A stretch of DNA of 64,000 nucleotides from Calothrix sp. NIES-3974 (GTDB lineage Bacteria > Cyanobacteriota > Cyanobacteriia > Cyanobacteriales > Nostocaceae), in contig NZ_AP018254.1 in assembly GCF_002368395.1 (NCBI RefSeq), positions 3,782,001 through 3,846,000 on the forward strand, read 5' to 3'. The notes beneath the pieces are model-generated. The model did not search any database. It saw only the letters and a list, made by a program, of their open reading frames with translations, and had not been told where the DNA came from. The position numbers and the translations under genes were made by a program. Each line of letters begins with the position of its first letter. Positions within the stretch are counted from its first letter, which is position 1. Shown piece after piece: positions 46,629 to 55,075 of this stretch.

Positions 46629-48998
46629 ATGAAAATTCTCGTTGTTGAAGACGATAACTCGATTGCAGAACTTTTGGCAGAAATTTTGACCAACCAAATT
46701 TATGCCGTGGAAATTGTTGCCGACGGAAAATCCGCGTTAGAGTTAATTCAAGCCTATGATTATGATTTAATTATTTTGGATGTCAACTTGCCAGAGCTTG
46801 ACGGGTTGAGTGTCTGTCGTCAAGTGCGACAATCTGGTAAGCAAATGCCGATTTTGCTACTGACGGGATGTGCAAGCAGTCACGAAAAAGCAATTGGTTT
46901 AGATGCAGGTGCGGATGATTATATTGTCAAACCTTTTGAGCAAGAGGAATTAGTCGCCAGAATTCGGGCTTTGTTGCGACGCAGTACCAGTTTAGCCCAA
47001 CCAATTTTAACATGGGGAGAATTACATTTAGATCCGACTAGCTGCGAAGTCACCTATGCAAAACAGGTTTTATCCCTAACTCCGAAGGAATATGCTTTAT
47101 TAGAATTATTTTTACGCAATACCCGACGGGTGTTTAGTTGTGGGATGATATTAGAGCATCTCTGGTCCTACGATGATACACCAGGGGAAGAAGCTGTCCG
47201 TACCCATATTAAAGGTTTAAGGCAAAAACTCAAAGCCGTTGGTGCTCCAGCAAATTTGATTGAAACCGTTTACGGAATTGGTTATCGCTTAAAACCAGTA
47301 GAAAACGAACACCACCAACAAAATACCGAAAAAGCCCAAAATACCAATCTCAACCAGAAAAATGGTAAAGTTGGTCAAGGAGAAGTTGAAAATGCCATAT
47401 ACCAAGAAAGTCACTCCGCGATCGCCCAAATTTGGCAACGTCATCAACCACGGGTACAAGAGCAGTTAGCTGTACTGACACAAACCGTCACTGCTGCTCA
47501 AAATCAGCAGCTTTCACCCCAACTGCAAAATACAGCTCGTCAAGAAGCTCATTCCTTAGCGGGTTCCTTGGGGACATTTGGCATCGGCAACGGTTCTATA
47601 ATTGCTCGACAAATTGAAACAATCCTCCAATCCCACCAAGATTTTAGCACTCAAGAAGTAGCGCATTTAAGTGACTTAGTTGACCAGCTACACCAAGAAA
47701 TTAACCAACACATCACCTTGACGGACTCCCCTACCTCCAACAGCACTCAGCAGTTGATTGTCATGGTGATCGAAAATCATCATCAACAGCAAACATCCCT
47801 AGCAACAACTATCAACACCACTACTTTACAAACAAAATTAGAGCAAGAAATTGCCACAATGGTAGTCAGTGACCTGGAAACAGCACGCAGAGGATTATAT
47901 CAAAAGCATCCCAATTTAGTAGTTGTAGATAGCACGATTTCCCACAATCAAACTGAATTAGCTAATTTTATCAGCGAATGTGATGCACGTAAACCCTCAG
48001 TTCCAGTTGTAATCATTGGTAATCAATCGGAAACAGAAATTTTACTCCATTCAGTCCGCAACAATCGTCATCGCTTCATTGAAACACCGGTTACTCCTGA
48101 AAGCTTAAATACAGCGGTTCAAAAGATGCTTCAGCTGACCCTGAGCGCAGAAGCCAAGGTTTTAATCGTTGATGATGATAAAAGTTTGGGTGCAGCAGTC
48201 CAAATTTTATTGCAACCTTGGGGTTTAAACGTCACAGTTCTCACCCAAGTTCAACAATTCTGGGAAACATTGGAAACCGTTGCTCCCGATTTGTTAATTT
48301 TAGATGTGGAAATGCCAGAAAAAAATGGTATAGAAATTTGTCAAGAAGTTCGCAATCACCCCTATTGGAGCGAATTACCCATTGTTTTTTTGACAGTACA
48401 TAACGATGCGGCAACTGTCAATCAGGTATTTAGTGCAGGAGCGGATGATTTTGTTTGTAAACCAATTATTGGTCCAGAATTAGTGACAAGAATCATTAAT
48501 CGTTTAGAAAGGGTTAAAATTTGGAAGAATTTAACAGAAACTGACCCCTTAACAAAACTCGCAAATCGTCATAAAGCTCAACAAGAATTAGCAAAATTAA
48601 TTAGTTTAAGCCGTCGTTATGGTCATTGTTTATGTTTAGTTGTATTGGATATCGATAACTTTCAGCAAATAAATTTGCAGCAAGGGAAAGAAAGCGGAGA
48701 TAGAATATTGCGGGAAATTGCTTCCCATTTATTAGCAGAATTTCGTTTAGAAGATGTTGTCAGTCGTTGGGGAGGTGATGAATTTGTCATCGGTTTATAC
48801 GGTGCAGGTCGGGATGAAGGTTATGCATGTATCATGAAAGCCTTAGCAGGTTTAGAGGAATTAGGAATTACCTTTAGCGGTGGAATTGCCGAATTCCCTG
48901 ATGACGCACAAACATTAGAAGTACTATATCAAACCGCAAGTAGTGCCATGAAAATTGCCGCAAATTTAGGCGGAAATACCATAATTCGTAATTCTTGA
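46629..48998 (+). CDS. Multi-domain response regulator: REC-wHTH-HPt-pseudoREC-REC-GGDEF
   Basis: The 789-residue protein has an N-terminal receiver with Asp51 (LILDVNLPELDG) and an OmpR-type winged helix (about 130-225, ending VYGIGYRLKP). A histidine phosphotransfer domain follows (about 255-360; RQEAHSLAGSLGTFG). Next is a degenerate receiver (about 375-500; LVVVDSTISHN keeps an Asp but lacks the usual acidic pair), then a full receiver (about 505-625; LIVDDDKS, LLILDVEMPEKNG) and a C-terminal GGDEF domain with intact GGDEF and an RxxD inhibitory site five residues before it. It may thus both bind DNA and make cyclic-di-GMP. The cognate kinase is not adjacent. Confidence 0.88.
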   Translation: MKILVVEDDNSIAELLAEILTNQIYAVEIVADGKSALELIQAYDYDLIILDVNLPELDGLSVCRQVRQSGKQMPILLLTGCASSHEKAIGLDAGADDYIVKPFEQEELVARIRALLRRSTSLAQPILTWGELHLDPTSCEVTYAKQVLSLTPKEYALLELFLRNTRRVFSCGMILEHLWSYDDTPGEEAVRTHIKGLRQKLKAVGAPANLIETVYGIGYRLKPVENEHHQQNTEKAQNTNLNQKNGKVGQGEVENAIYQESHSAIAQIWQRHQPRVQEQLAVLTQTVTAAQNQQLSPQLQNTARQEAHSLAGSLGTFGIGNGSIIARQIETILQSHQDFSTQEVAHLSDLVDQLHQEINQHITLTDSPTSNSTQQLIVMVIENHHQQQTSLATTINTTTLQTKLEQEIATMVVSDLETARRGLYQKHPNLVVVDSTISHNQTELANFISECDARKPSVPVVIIGNQSETEILLHSVRNNRHRFIETPVTPESLNTAVQKMLQLTLSAEAKVLIVDDDKSLGAAVQILLQPWGLNVTVLTQVQQFWETLETVAPDLLILDVEMPEKNGIEICQEVRNHPYWSELPIVFLTVHNDAATVNQVFSAGADDFVCKPIIGPELVTRIINRLERVKIWKNLTETDPLTKLANRHKAQQELAKLISLSRRYGHCLCLVVLDIDNFQQINLQQGKESGDRILREIASHLLAEFRLEDVVSRWGGDEFVIGLYGAGRDEGYACIMKALAGLEELGITFSGGIAEFPDDAQTLEVLYQTASSAMKIAANLGGNTIIRNS

Positions 48999-49469
48999 AT
49001 GATGAATATATTTTAATTAGGACTTGTTGAAAAATCGTCAAGATGCGATATATTGTCTCTCTATATCTTGTCAGCTGTTGAAGATATTTTAGTCGCAAAA
49101 AGTGCTTTCCAAATAGGTGTGTAGAAGTTCAAAAACCAGACATCTGTAGTTTTTTAGGTCTTATGAAAAGTGGAATTATTAGCTCAAAACTACTCCCTGT
49201 ACAGACGACCCGACGGGTTGTCTCTACCCACTCCCTATTCCCTACCCTCGCGAAAAGACTTTTTCCGCCGAATTTACTAGTAAAATATTTCAGTGATCGC
49301 GTAATCTATTTTAGGATTTATTTAGGATTTACGTAACCAGCATATTATTTTAAGTTCGTAGTCAAGACTTTAGTCCTCAAAGTCAGCGCAGACAGTGCTA
49401 ACTACAAATAAAAAATCAGAAGTTTTGTGATCCTTGCGTAAGTCCCATCTACACTATCTCCTGTCCCCT
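48999..49469. other. Intergenic region before sbcD
   Basis: 471 bp. A dispersed GACGACCC-type hairpin lies at about 49199-49228. No gene is seen. Confidence 0.45.
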
Positions 49470-50789
49470 ATGCTCAAAATCCTCCATCTTTCCGACATTC
49501 ATATGGGTAGTGGATTTTCCCACGGACGCATCAACCCGGAAACCGGTTTAAATACCCGTTTAGAAGATTTTGTCCAAACCTTATCCCGTTGTATCGACCG
49601 TGCTTTGAGTGAACCCGTTGATTTGGTGCTATTTGGTGGAGATGCGTTTCCGGATGCAACCCCTCCCCCTTACATTCAAGAAGCTTTTGCAAGTCAGTTT
49701 CGTCGGCTTGTGGATGCACAAATTCCTACTGTACTATTAGTGGGTAATCATGACCAACATTCCCAAGGACAGGGGGGTGCAAGTTTATGTATTTATCGGA
49801 CTTTGGGTGTACCTGGTTTTATTGTTGGAGATACCCTGACCACCCATGTGATTCAAACTCGCAATGGTCCGGTGAATGTGATTACCTTACCCTGGTTAAC
49901 CCGTTCGACTTTGATGACACGACAGGAAAGCGAGGGGATGTCATTGTCGGAGGTCAATCATCTGTTAACGGAACGGTTACAGGTGGTTTTAGAGGGGGAA
50001 ATTCGTCGTCTCGATCCCCAGATTCCCACTATTCTATTAGCCCATTTAATGGCGGATAATGCCACCCTGGGAGCAGAAAGGTATTTAGCTGTGGGGAAAG
50101 GATTTACTTTACCGTTATCGCTATTGACCCGTGACTGTTTTGATTATGTAGCTTTAGGTCATGTCCATCGTCACCAAAATCTAAATAGGCATAATAATCC
50201 ACCTGTAATTTATCCCGGTAGTATTGAACGGGTTGATTTTAGTGAGGAGAAGGAAGATAAGGGTTATGTGCTAGTTGAAATTGATAATGGTCAGGTCAAT
50301 TGGGAATTTCACCCTTTACCTGTACGGGTGTTTCGGACTATTGAAGTGGATGTATCGAAACAGGAAGACCCCCAAACGGCCATTTTAAAAGCGATCGCAA
50401 AACACGATATCACCGATGCGGTGGTACGGCTAATCTATAAACTTCGCTCGGAACAGTTGGATTTGATTGATACCCCCGCTCTCCACCAAGCTCTCAAATC
50501 TGCCCACACCTACACAATTCAACCAGAATTAATCAGTCAATTAGCCCGTCCCCGTGTCCCAGAATTAAGTGCCTACAATAGCATTGACCCTATGGAAGCA
50601 CTGCAAAAATACTTAAATAATCGTGAAGATTTGAAGGATATTTCCCAATTGATGCTAGAAGCAGCTCAAAATTTAATGTCTACGGCAGATGAGAATTGGG
50701 ACGAACCTGCAAATAACGACAGCGAAACCTCCCCAGAGGATAGGGATAATCCAGTTGCAGCAATAGACCTACAACTCAAGTTACTGTGA
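49470..50789 (+). CDS. sbcD: Exonuclease subunit SbcD-like metallophosphoesterase
   Basis: The 439-residue protein has the five calcineurin-type metal motifs of SbcD/Mre11: LHLSDIHMG, LVLFGGDAF, LLVGNHDQH, LLAHLMAD and ALGHVHRHQ. A C-terminal capping region follows, and a Ser/Asp/Glu-rich tail. SbcD pairs with the SMC-like ATPase SbcC to cut hairpins and DNA-end blocks. No sbcC gene lies in the window. ATG 49470 (MLKILHLSD) is chosen over a TTG 12 codons upstream because it brings the first motif to the N-terminus as in the family. Confidence 0.88.
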   Translation: MLKILHLSDIHMGSGFSHGRINPETGLNTRLEDFVQTLSRCIDRALSEPVDLVLFGGDAFPDATPPPYIQEAFASQFRRLVDAQIPTVLLVGNHDQHSQGQGGASLCIYRTLGVPGFIVGDTLTTHVIQTRNGPVNVITLPWLTRSTLMTRQESEGMSLSEVNHLLTERLQVVLEGEIRRLDPQIPTILLAHLMADNATLGAERYLAVGKGFTLPLSLLTRDCFDYVALGHVHRHQNLNRHNNPPVIYPGSIERVDFSEEKEDKGYVLVEIDNGQVNWEFHPLPVRVFRTIEVDVSKQEDPQTAILKAIAKHDITDAVVRLIYKLRSEQLDLIDTPALHQALKSAHTYTIQPELISQLARPRVPELSAYNSIDPMEALQKYLNNREDLKDISQLMLEAAQNLMSTADENWDEPANNDSETSPEDRDNPVAAIDLQLKLL

Positions 50790-50816
50790 TTAGGTTTTGG
50801 TGCGAAATCTGCAAAA

Positions 50817-50933
50817 CCCGGATTTTTCTTCACAAACCCTAAAATTTACAGGCATTAGGGAGTGGGAATTCGGGAGTAGTGGGAAAACCAACCCGTTACT
50901 CGACGCTTACCGCTCACCTGTGAGAAATGCGGG
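50817..50933 (-). repeat. Family B miniature element with AAAA target duplication
   Basis: The terminal repeats are CCCGGATTTTTCTTCAC and GTGAGAAATGCGGG, flanked by AAAA at 50813-50816 and 50934-50937. Confidence 0.7.
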
Positions 50934-51059
50934 AAAAGCACATGTAATTTTGCAGTCAACAGTCAACAGTTAACAGTCAACTTAATTAAATGCACCCCAG
51001 CAGATCAACACCAAAACCACCCACCATATCTTCCCAGATAGGTAGGAAAAGCCTGATTG

Positions 51060-51167
51060 TTAGATACTATCGCTTTCCATGTACAACAGCATGAAAGCCA
51101 TTGTCACTGCGGGGAAAACCAGACCAGTTAAAGGAACCAAAATCGAAGGTAAAAATGACGCTGCCAT
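51060..51167 (-). CDS. psaI: Photosystem I reaction centre subunit VIII, PsaI
   Basis: The 35-codon frame reads [20 protein letters not shown], then [15 protein letters not shown] and stop. This is one transmembrane helix with the PsaI pattern (FLP.ILVP..G..FPAVTM...L...ES), close to the Synechocystis form I recall. AGGA lies about 9 bases before the ATG. PsaI helps hold PsaL and the trimer or tetramer interface in photosystem I. psaL, often its neighbour, is not seen here. The gene is too short for normal gene-length cut-offs. Confidence 0.8.
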   Translation of the reverse strand: MAASFLPSILVPLTGLVFPAVTMAFMLLYMESDSI

Positions 51168-51529
51168 AATAAATATTCCTATTAAAATCGACAACACAAC
51201 TCAAACTGAGCTTACTGCACATCCTAGACTTTTGTCGCAAATCCTCAAAATTTTTAATAATTTAATATATTGTTAATATGTAGTGGTATATCTCTTAGTC
51301 GCAAGATAACTCCTTCCGTAGTGTACACCGTAGGCGCTGTTGCAGAACAGGTCTACAAAACCTATGGGACAGACCACTACCACTATAAAATGTTTGAATG
51401 GGAACACTAACACATCAATTGTCCGATTTCAGCTTTGTTGACAATTAACGGTTAACATGCAATCACCATCGGATATTTGTACAACAAACACTCCCCCATC
51501 CAAACATCCTTCCCCGTATTAACCATATC
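51168..51529. other. Intergenic region between divergent psaI and the oxidoreductase gene
   Basis: 362 bp. It should hold the psaI promoter on the left. The middle (51300-51390) resembles repeat debris also found near 34590 (GACCACTAC). I see no gene. Confidence 0.45.
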
Positions 51530-52225
51530 ATGACCACTCGTCGTCAATTTTTGCAACTTACAGGAATTTCCAGTCTCGGTATGGTATTAGGGGGTTGTGG
51601 AACTCCCATCGGTGAAGATATCGTCGGAACCCTGACAATGCCCCTCAATGAAAAATTGGAAAGTTGGATTTTTCGTCCTCAAAAACTCGTTCCCGAATTT
51701 TCCCCTTCCCAAATTGAACCAAAAGCCCTAATTGTCAATACATTTCGCAATACCCCCATCATACCACCCGACGAATATCGCCTCATTATCGATGGAGAAG
51801 TCAACCAACCCCTGTCCCTGAAATTAACAGAAATCCAAGCCTTACCCCTCACATCCATGATTATCCGTCATGTGTGTGTGGAAGGGTGGGCTGCCATTGT
51901 TCAATGGGGAGGAGTGCGTTTACGAGAACTAATTGCGATCGCCCAACCAAAACCCAGTGTGAAATACGTCTATTTTACCTCAGCTGATGGATATTATTCT
52001 AGTTGGGATATTGCTTCGGCTGTCCACCCCCAAACCCTAATGGCATATCAAAAAAATGGTGAACCCCTACCCATAGAAAATGGCGCTCCCCTACGTCTAG
52101 CTGCACCCATTAAATTAGGTTATAAGCAAAGTAAATGGGTGACTCGGATTACCCTCGTCAGTCAACTATTTAGATATCGAGGTTACTGGGAAGATATGGG
52201 GTATGAGTGGTTTGCTGGGATTTAA
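51530..52225 (+). CDS. Sulfite oxidase-family molybdopterin oxidoreductase, Tat-exported
   Basis: The 231-residue protein begins MTTRRQFLQLTG, a twin-arginine signal followed by a lipobox-like LGGCG. The mature domain has the molybdenum-ligand Cys in IIRHVCVEGWAAIVQWGG and the C-terminal PIKLGYKQSKWVTRI pattern of the oxidoreductase molybdopterin domain (PF00174), related to MsrP/YedY. It may repair or oxidise small sulfur or sulfoxide compounds in the periplasm. No haem partner gene (msrQ) is adjacent. Confidence 0.85.
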   Translation: MTTRRQFLQLTGISSLGMVLGGCGTPIGEDIVGTLTMPLNEKLESWIFRPQKLVPEFSPSQIEPKALIVNTFRNTPIIPPDEYRLIIDGEVNQPLSLKLTEIQALPLTSMIIRHVCVEGWAAIVQWGGVRLRELIAIAQPKPSVKYVYFTSADGYYSSWDIASAVHPQTLMAYQKNGEPLPIENGAPLRLAAPIKLGYKQSKWVTRITLVSQLFRYRGYWEDMGYEWFAGI

Positions 52226-52751
52226 GGCTGGAATAAAAACCCTAGCCATTAGCTAGGGGTGTTGAGTAAATATACCAATTCATCCAATGTTTGTTCCAAG
52301 TCAAGTTAATAACCCCATCCTACCGCAAGCCCTTCGATTTTGGATTAACTTTTAAGAAACACATTCGGTGGGGTTAGAAATAGGGAGCATTTTTAAATCA
52401 AAAGCTTAAGCTTTGTCCATAGGTTTTTCAGTATACGGTCTCGATACTGTTACTTATAGGGAGCATCCCAAATATGTAGTAAAAACATATTTTGTCCGCA
52501 GCGAGTGCAAAGAAGCAATCGCAAAATCCATCGCTCAGAATCAGTCTATCGATTGCTGAAGCTCAGACTTCCAATACAATGATTCAGATTATTCTGTCAC
52601 CGAACGATAAAAACTGAGATGTATCCCCTGCTCGTTAGCATAAATACCAGATTTATGTAATTACACAGGAGACGCGAGTTATTTTTAATTAATACTATAT
52701 AACTTGATATATCACTTACTGCATCTACCGTGGTGAGTTGAGAAATCGAGC
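52226..52751. other. Intergenic region before the XRE cassette
   Basis: 526 bp. A short hairpin follows the oxidoreductase gene (52240-52258). I looked here for the missing N-terminal part of an ExbB/MotA-like gene and found no such frame. Confidence 0.45.
52240..52258 (+). terminator. Terminator-like hairpin after the oxidoreductase gene
   Basis: CCCTAGC, a CATTA loop and GCTAGGG form a 7-bp perfect stem 14 bp after the stop. It lacks a good T-run. Confidence 0.35.
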
Positions 52752-52991
52752 ATGAATATCCCCAAAAAATTAGTCATTAAGCAACCAGAAATAGGTAATC
52801 TCATTCGTGAATTGCGTCAGCAAACTGGTTTGACTCAAGAACAGTTTGCAGCAGTATTAGGATTCACCTTTCCCACGATTAATCGCTGGGAAAATGGGCG
52901 AAATCAACCATCACCTGTTGCAATGAAACAAATAGAAAAAATACTTCAAGATATGGGCGATCGCGGACAAGAGTTACTAACTAAGTATTGA
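52752..52991 (+). CDS. XRE-family helix-turn-helix regulator
   Basis: The 79-residue protein is essentially one Cro/C1-type HTH: IGNLIRELRQQTGLTQEQFA, then VLGFTFPTINRWENGRNQP. It has no other domain. It begins a run of four same-strand genes and ends 47 bp before the coiled-coil gene. It may regulate this cassette. Confidence 0.8.
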   Translation: MNIPKKLVIKQPEIGNLIRELRQQTGLTQEQFAAVLGFTFPTINRWENGRNQPSPVAMKQIEKILQDMGDRGQELLTKY

Positions 52992-53038
52992 CATAGTTAG
53001 TTTTAACACACGTTGATCAGGCAATATCAAAATAGAAG

Positions 53039-53470
53039 ATGAACGCTATCAATCAAATGGCTGTCAAAGACAGAGAAAAATTTATTGCTACTTTAGCCCA
53101 GCAAGAACAATCTAGTCAGGATATTGTCAAGGAAATCCAACACATTAGCACCGCAGTTCAAGATAATTACCAAAGCGTTAATCAGAATTTCAACGCACAT
53201 ACAGAACATATCACTGAGCAGTTACAGAAAGCAGCAATGACTTTGGATAGCCGTATTACAGCTTTAGAAAATTGCACTCATGAAGTCGCTAGAATTGTGG
53301 AATTTCAACGTAGCTTAGAACAGAGCTTACAAAGTTTAGAAAAAACAGCACAATTAGAACGAGTATTGGGTGAAGTGAGGTCAAATTTGGCGCTATTAAG
53401 ACCAGTGCTAGAACAACTCAACAAACCGCGTCGTATTACCTTAGTTGAAGCAGACGAAAATCACAACTAA
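53039..53470 (+). CDS. Coiled-coil protein, possibly the tail of an ExbB/MotA-like channel protein
   Basis: The 143-residue protein has no membrane segment and is nearly all helix with heptad character (QHISTAVQDNYQSVNQ, SLEQSLQSLEKTAQLERVLG). It ends NLALLRPVLEQLNKPRRI. This tail reminds me of the cytoplasmic C-terminus of cyanobacterial MotA/TolQ/ExbB-type proteins, but the transmembrane part is missing and a stop codon lies in frame two codons before the ATG. It is followed after 4 bp by an ExbD-like reading frame. Either a truncated gene or a stand-alone coiled-coil partner. Confidence 0.55.
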   Translation: MNAINQMAVKDREKFIATLAQQEQSSQDIVKEIQHISTAVQDNYQSVNQNFNAHTEHITEQLQKAAMTLDSRITALENCTHEVARIVEFQRSLEQSLQSLEKTAQLERVLGEVRSNLALLRPVLEQLNKPRRITLVEADENHN

Positions 53471-53474
53471 ATCT

Positions 53475-53936
53475 ATGCCAAGAAGATTATCTACTCGTCC
53501 TGCAATTGAAATTTAACTATTCCCCTTTCTGTCAATTTTGGCTTGCACCATAGGTGTACTTATTTTGCTGATTATTGTGTTGATGGCTCAAACATTTAGC
53601 AATCAAAAACAAATTACCATTGTTGCTAAAAACGAAAACGGACAGAACCAGAACAAACAGCCCCACTATATAGAATGCCGTAGTGATGGCATTGTTATTT
53701 ATCCCAGTAAACAATTTGTAGCTTTATCTGAAATCGATAGTTATTCTTCACCATTACAAGTTTTATTACAGGAGGTAAAAGCTAATCGAGATCAACAATA
53801 TTTGATTGTGGCACTTCGCCCTGATGGAATTAAAGTCTTTGAACAAGTTCGAGAATTAATTGAGTCCAAAGGAATTGATATTGGTTATGAACCGATTAAT
53901 GAAGGATGGAAGCTGAAGATTGAAACACAACTTTGA
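53475..53936 (+). pseudogene. ExbD/MotB-like membrane protein interrupted by an in-frame stop
   Basis: Reading from ATG 53475, 4 bp after the preceding gene, gives MPRRLSTRPAIEI, then TAA at 53514-53516. The same frame continues LFPFLSILACTIGVLILLI, the single N-terminal membrane helix typical of ExbD/MotB/ZorB-like proteins. The C-terminal domain reads YLIVALRPDGIKVFEQVREL then DIGYEPINEGW. A TTG at 53538 could restart translation and give 132 residues with a shortened anchor. The C-terminal half is paralogous to that of the next gene. Likely a recent nonsense change, or a sequencing error. Confidence 0.6.
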
Positions 53937-53987
53937 ATTACAGCTAAATCGCTACATTTAGTTTGAGTTATAAATTTTGGTATTGAA

Positions 53988-54683
53988 ATGAGAAGAAAAC
54001 GGTCTTTTAAATCTCACCGTCCCCAACAAAATCTAGATTCATTCTTGGATATTTTGACTAATACCGTTGGTGTGTTGATGTTCATTAGCCTTTTTATTAC
54101 TTTAGTTGCAGTTCAGTCAAGTACTATAGTTCGTACACCTTTAGTCAATCAAAGTGATAAAAGAGCGAATTTCTTTGAAATTCGTGGTAATAGAGTGATT
54201 TATTTAGATAATAAATCAGCGACTCAACAAATAGAAGATTTTATTAGTAACTTACCTACTTGTGTTGAACCTAGTTCCAGCTATCTTGATACTTATAGTT
54301 ATCTTGATGAACTCAGAAGTTATAACAATTGTGTAGCAGAAAAAATACAACAGTTAAAAAATTTTCGAGCCGAAACGAAAAACTATGAAATCGAATTAGT
54401 TAATTTAAAATCTATGTCATGGAAGTATAACCCCAAATCAACCACAGGTGGTGAATCAGGAACAGAGTTAGCTCAACCAAATTCAGAGTATCAAAAAATT
54501 TTGGCTCAATTAGACTTACAAAAAGATTATCTGGCGTTTCTAGTACGACCTGATAGTTTTTCCACTTTCCGTCAAGCAAGACAAATTGCTTGGAAAGCAG
54601 ATTTTGATGTCGGCTGGGAACCACAAACACCTGAGAGTGAAATTATCTTTGGTTCTGGAGGTAGAGCAGTAGGAGTACAGTAA
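53988..54683 (+). CDS. ExbD/MotB-like membrane protein, intact paralogue
   Basis: The 231-residue protein has a basic N-terminus and one membrane helix in the motif LDSFLDILTNTVGVLMFISL, with the Asp expected for ion-coupled ExbD/MotB-type stators. A periplasmic domain of about 170 residues follows, ending DYLAFLVRPDSFSTFRQARQ then FDVGWEPQTPESEI. The RPD...F...R...D.G.EP block is shared with the preceding broken gene. It has no OmpA-like peptidoglycan-binding motif. Two such subunits after a coiled-coil protein resemble membrane-motor cassettes, some of which serve in phage defence (Zorya). No nuclease or helicase partner is nearby. Confidence 0.65.
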   Translation: MRRKRSFKSHRPQQNLDSFLDILTNTVGVLMFISLFITLVAVQSSTIVRTPLVNQSDKRANFFEIRGNRVIYLDNKSATQQIEDFISNLPTCVEPSSSYLDTYSYLDELRSYNNCVAEKIQQLKNFRAETKNYEIELVNLKSMSWKYNPKSTTGGESGTELAQPNSEYQKILAQLDLQKDYLAFLVRPDSFSTFRQARQIAWKADFDVGWEPQTPESEIIFGSGGRAVGVQ

Positions 54684-55075
54684 CAGGTTTTATTTATATC
54701 TCAATACAGTTCAGTTAGACTTAAAAGCCTGATTATTGGGGGTAGGTTGGATTGAAGAATGTAGAGACAGTAGCCCTCGTGGAATGCGTTCCCACACGGA
54801 GCATAGGGACGAGATAATCACAAAAACTGTGTGAGCTTATGGGTAAATTTCCACAAAATCAACAGTCTATGCAAAGCCTCAACCCAACCTACAGTTATCT
54901 TTAACACCAACCGTATTGGTTTATATCTCGGTTAAACAAGCAACTTGACACCCATATCAAGATAGTGTGGAGGAGATGTTCTTATTTTGGAATTTGGAAC
55001 CTTTGAAAAAAGGAGAACAGGGGAAATAAAGCTAATTACTAACAGCTAAAACCTCCTGTCTCCTGTCTTCTTCCC
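54684..55075. other. Intergenic region between convergent cassette and clpC
   Basis: 392 bp. It contains a degenerate copy of a GCACCCACGCGGAGCATGGG-type repeat (54778-54815, as CCCACACGGAGCATAGGGAC). There is no gene. Confidence 0.45.

Noticed and set aside
51079-51276. 65-codon plus-strand frame
   Set aside because: It lies antisense to psaI, which has a Shine-Dalgarno and a family match; the plus-strand frame has neither.
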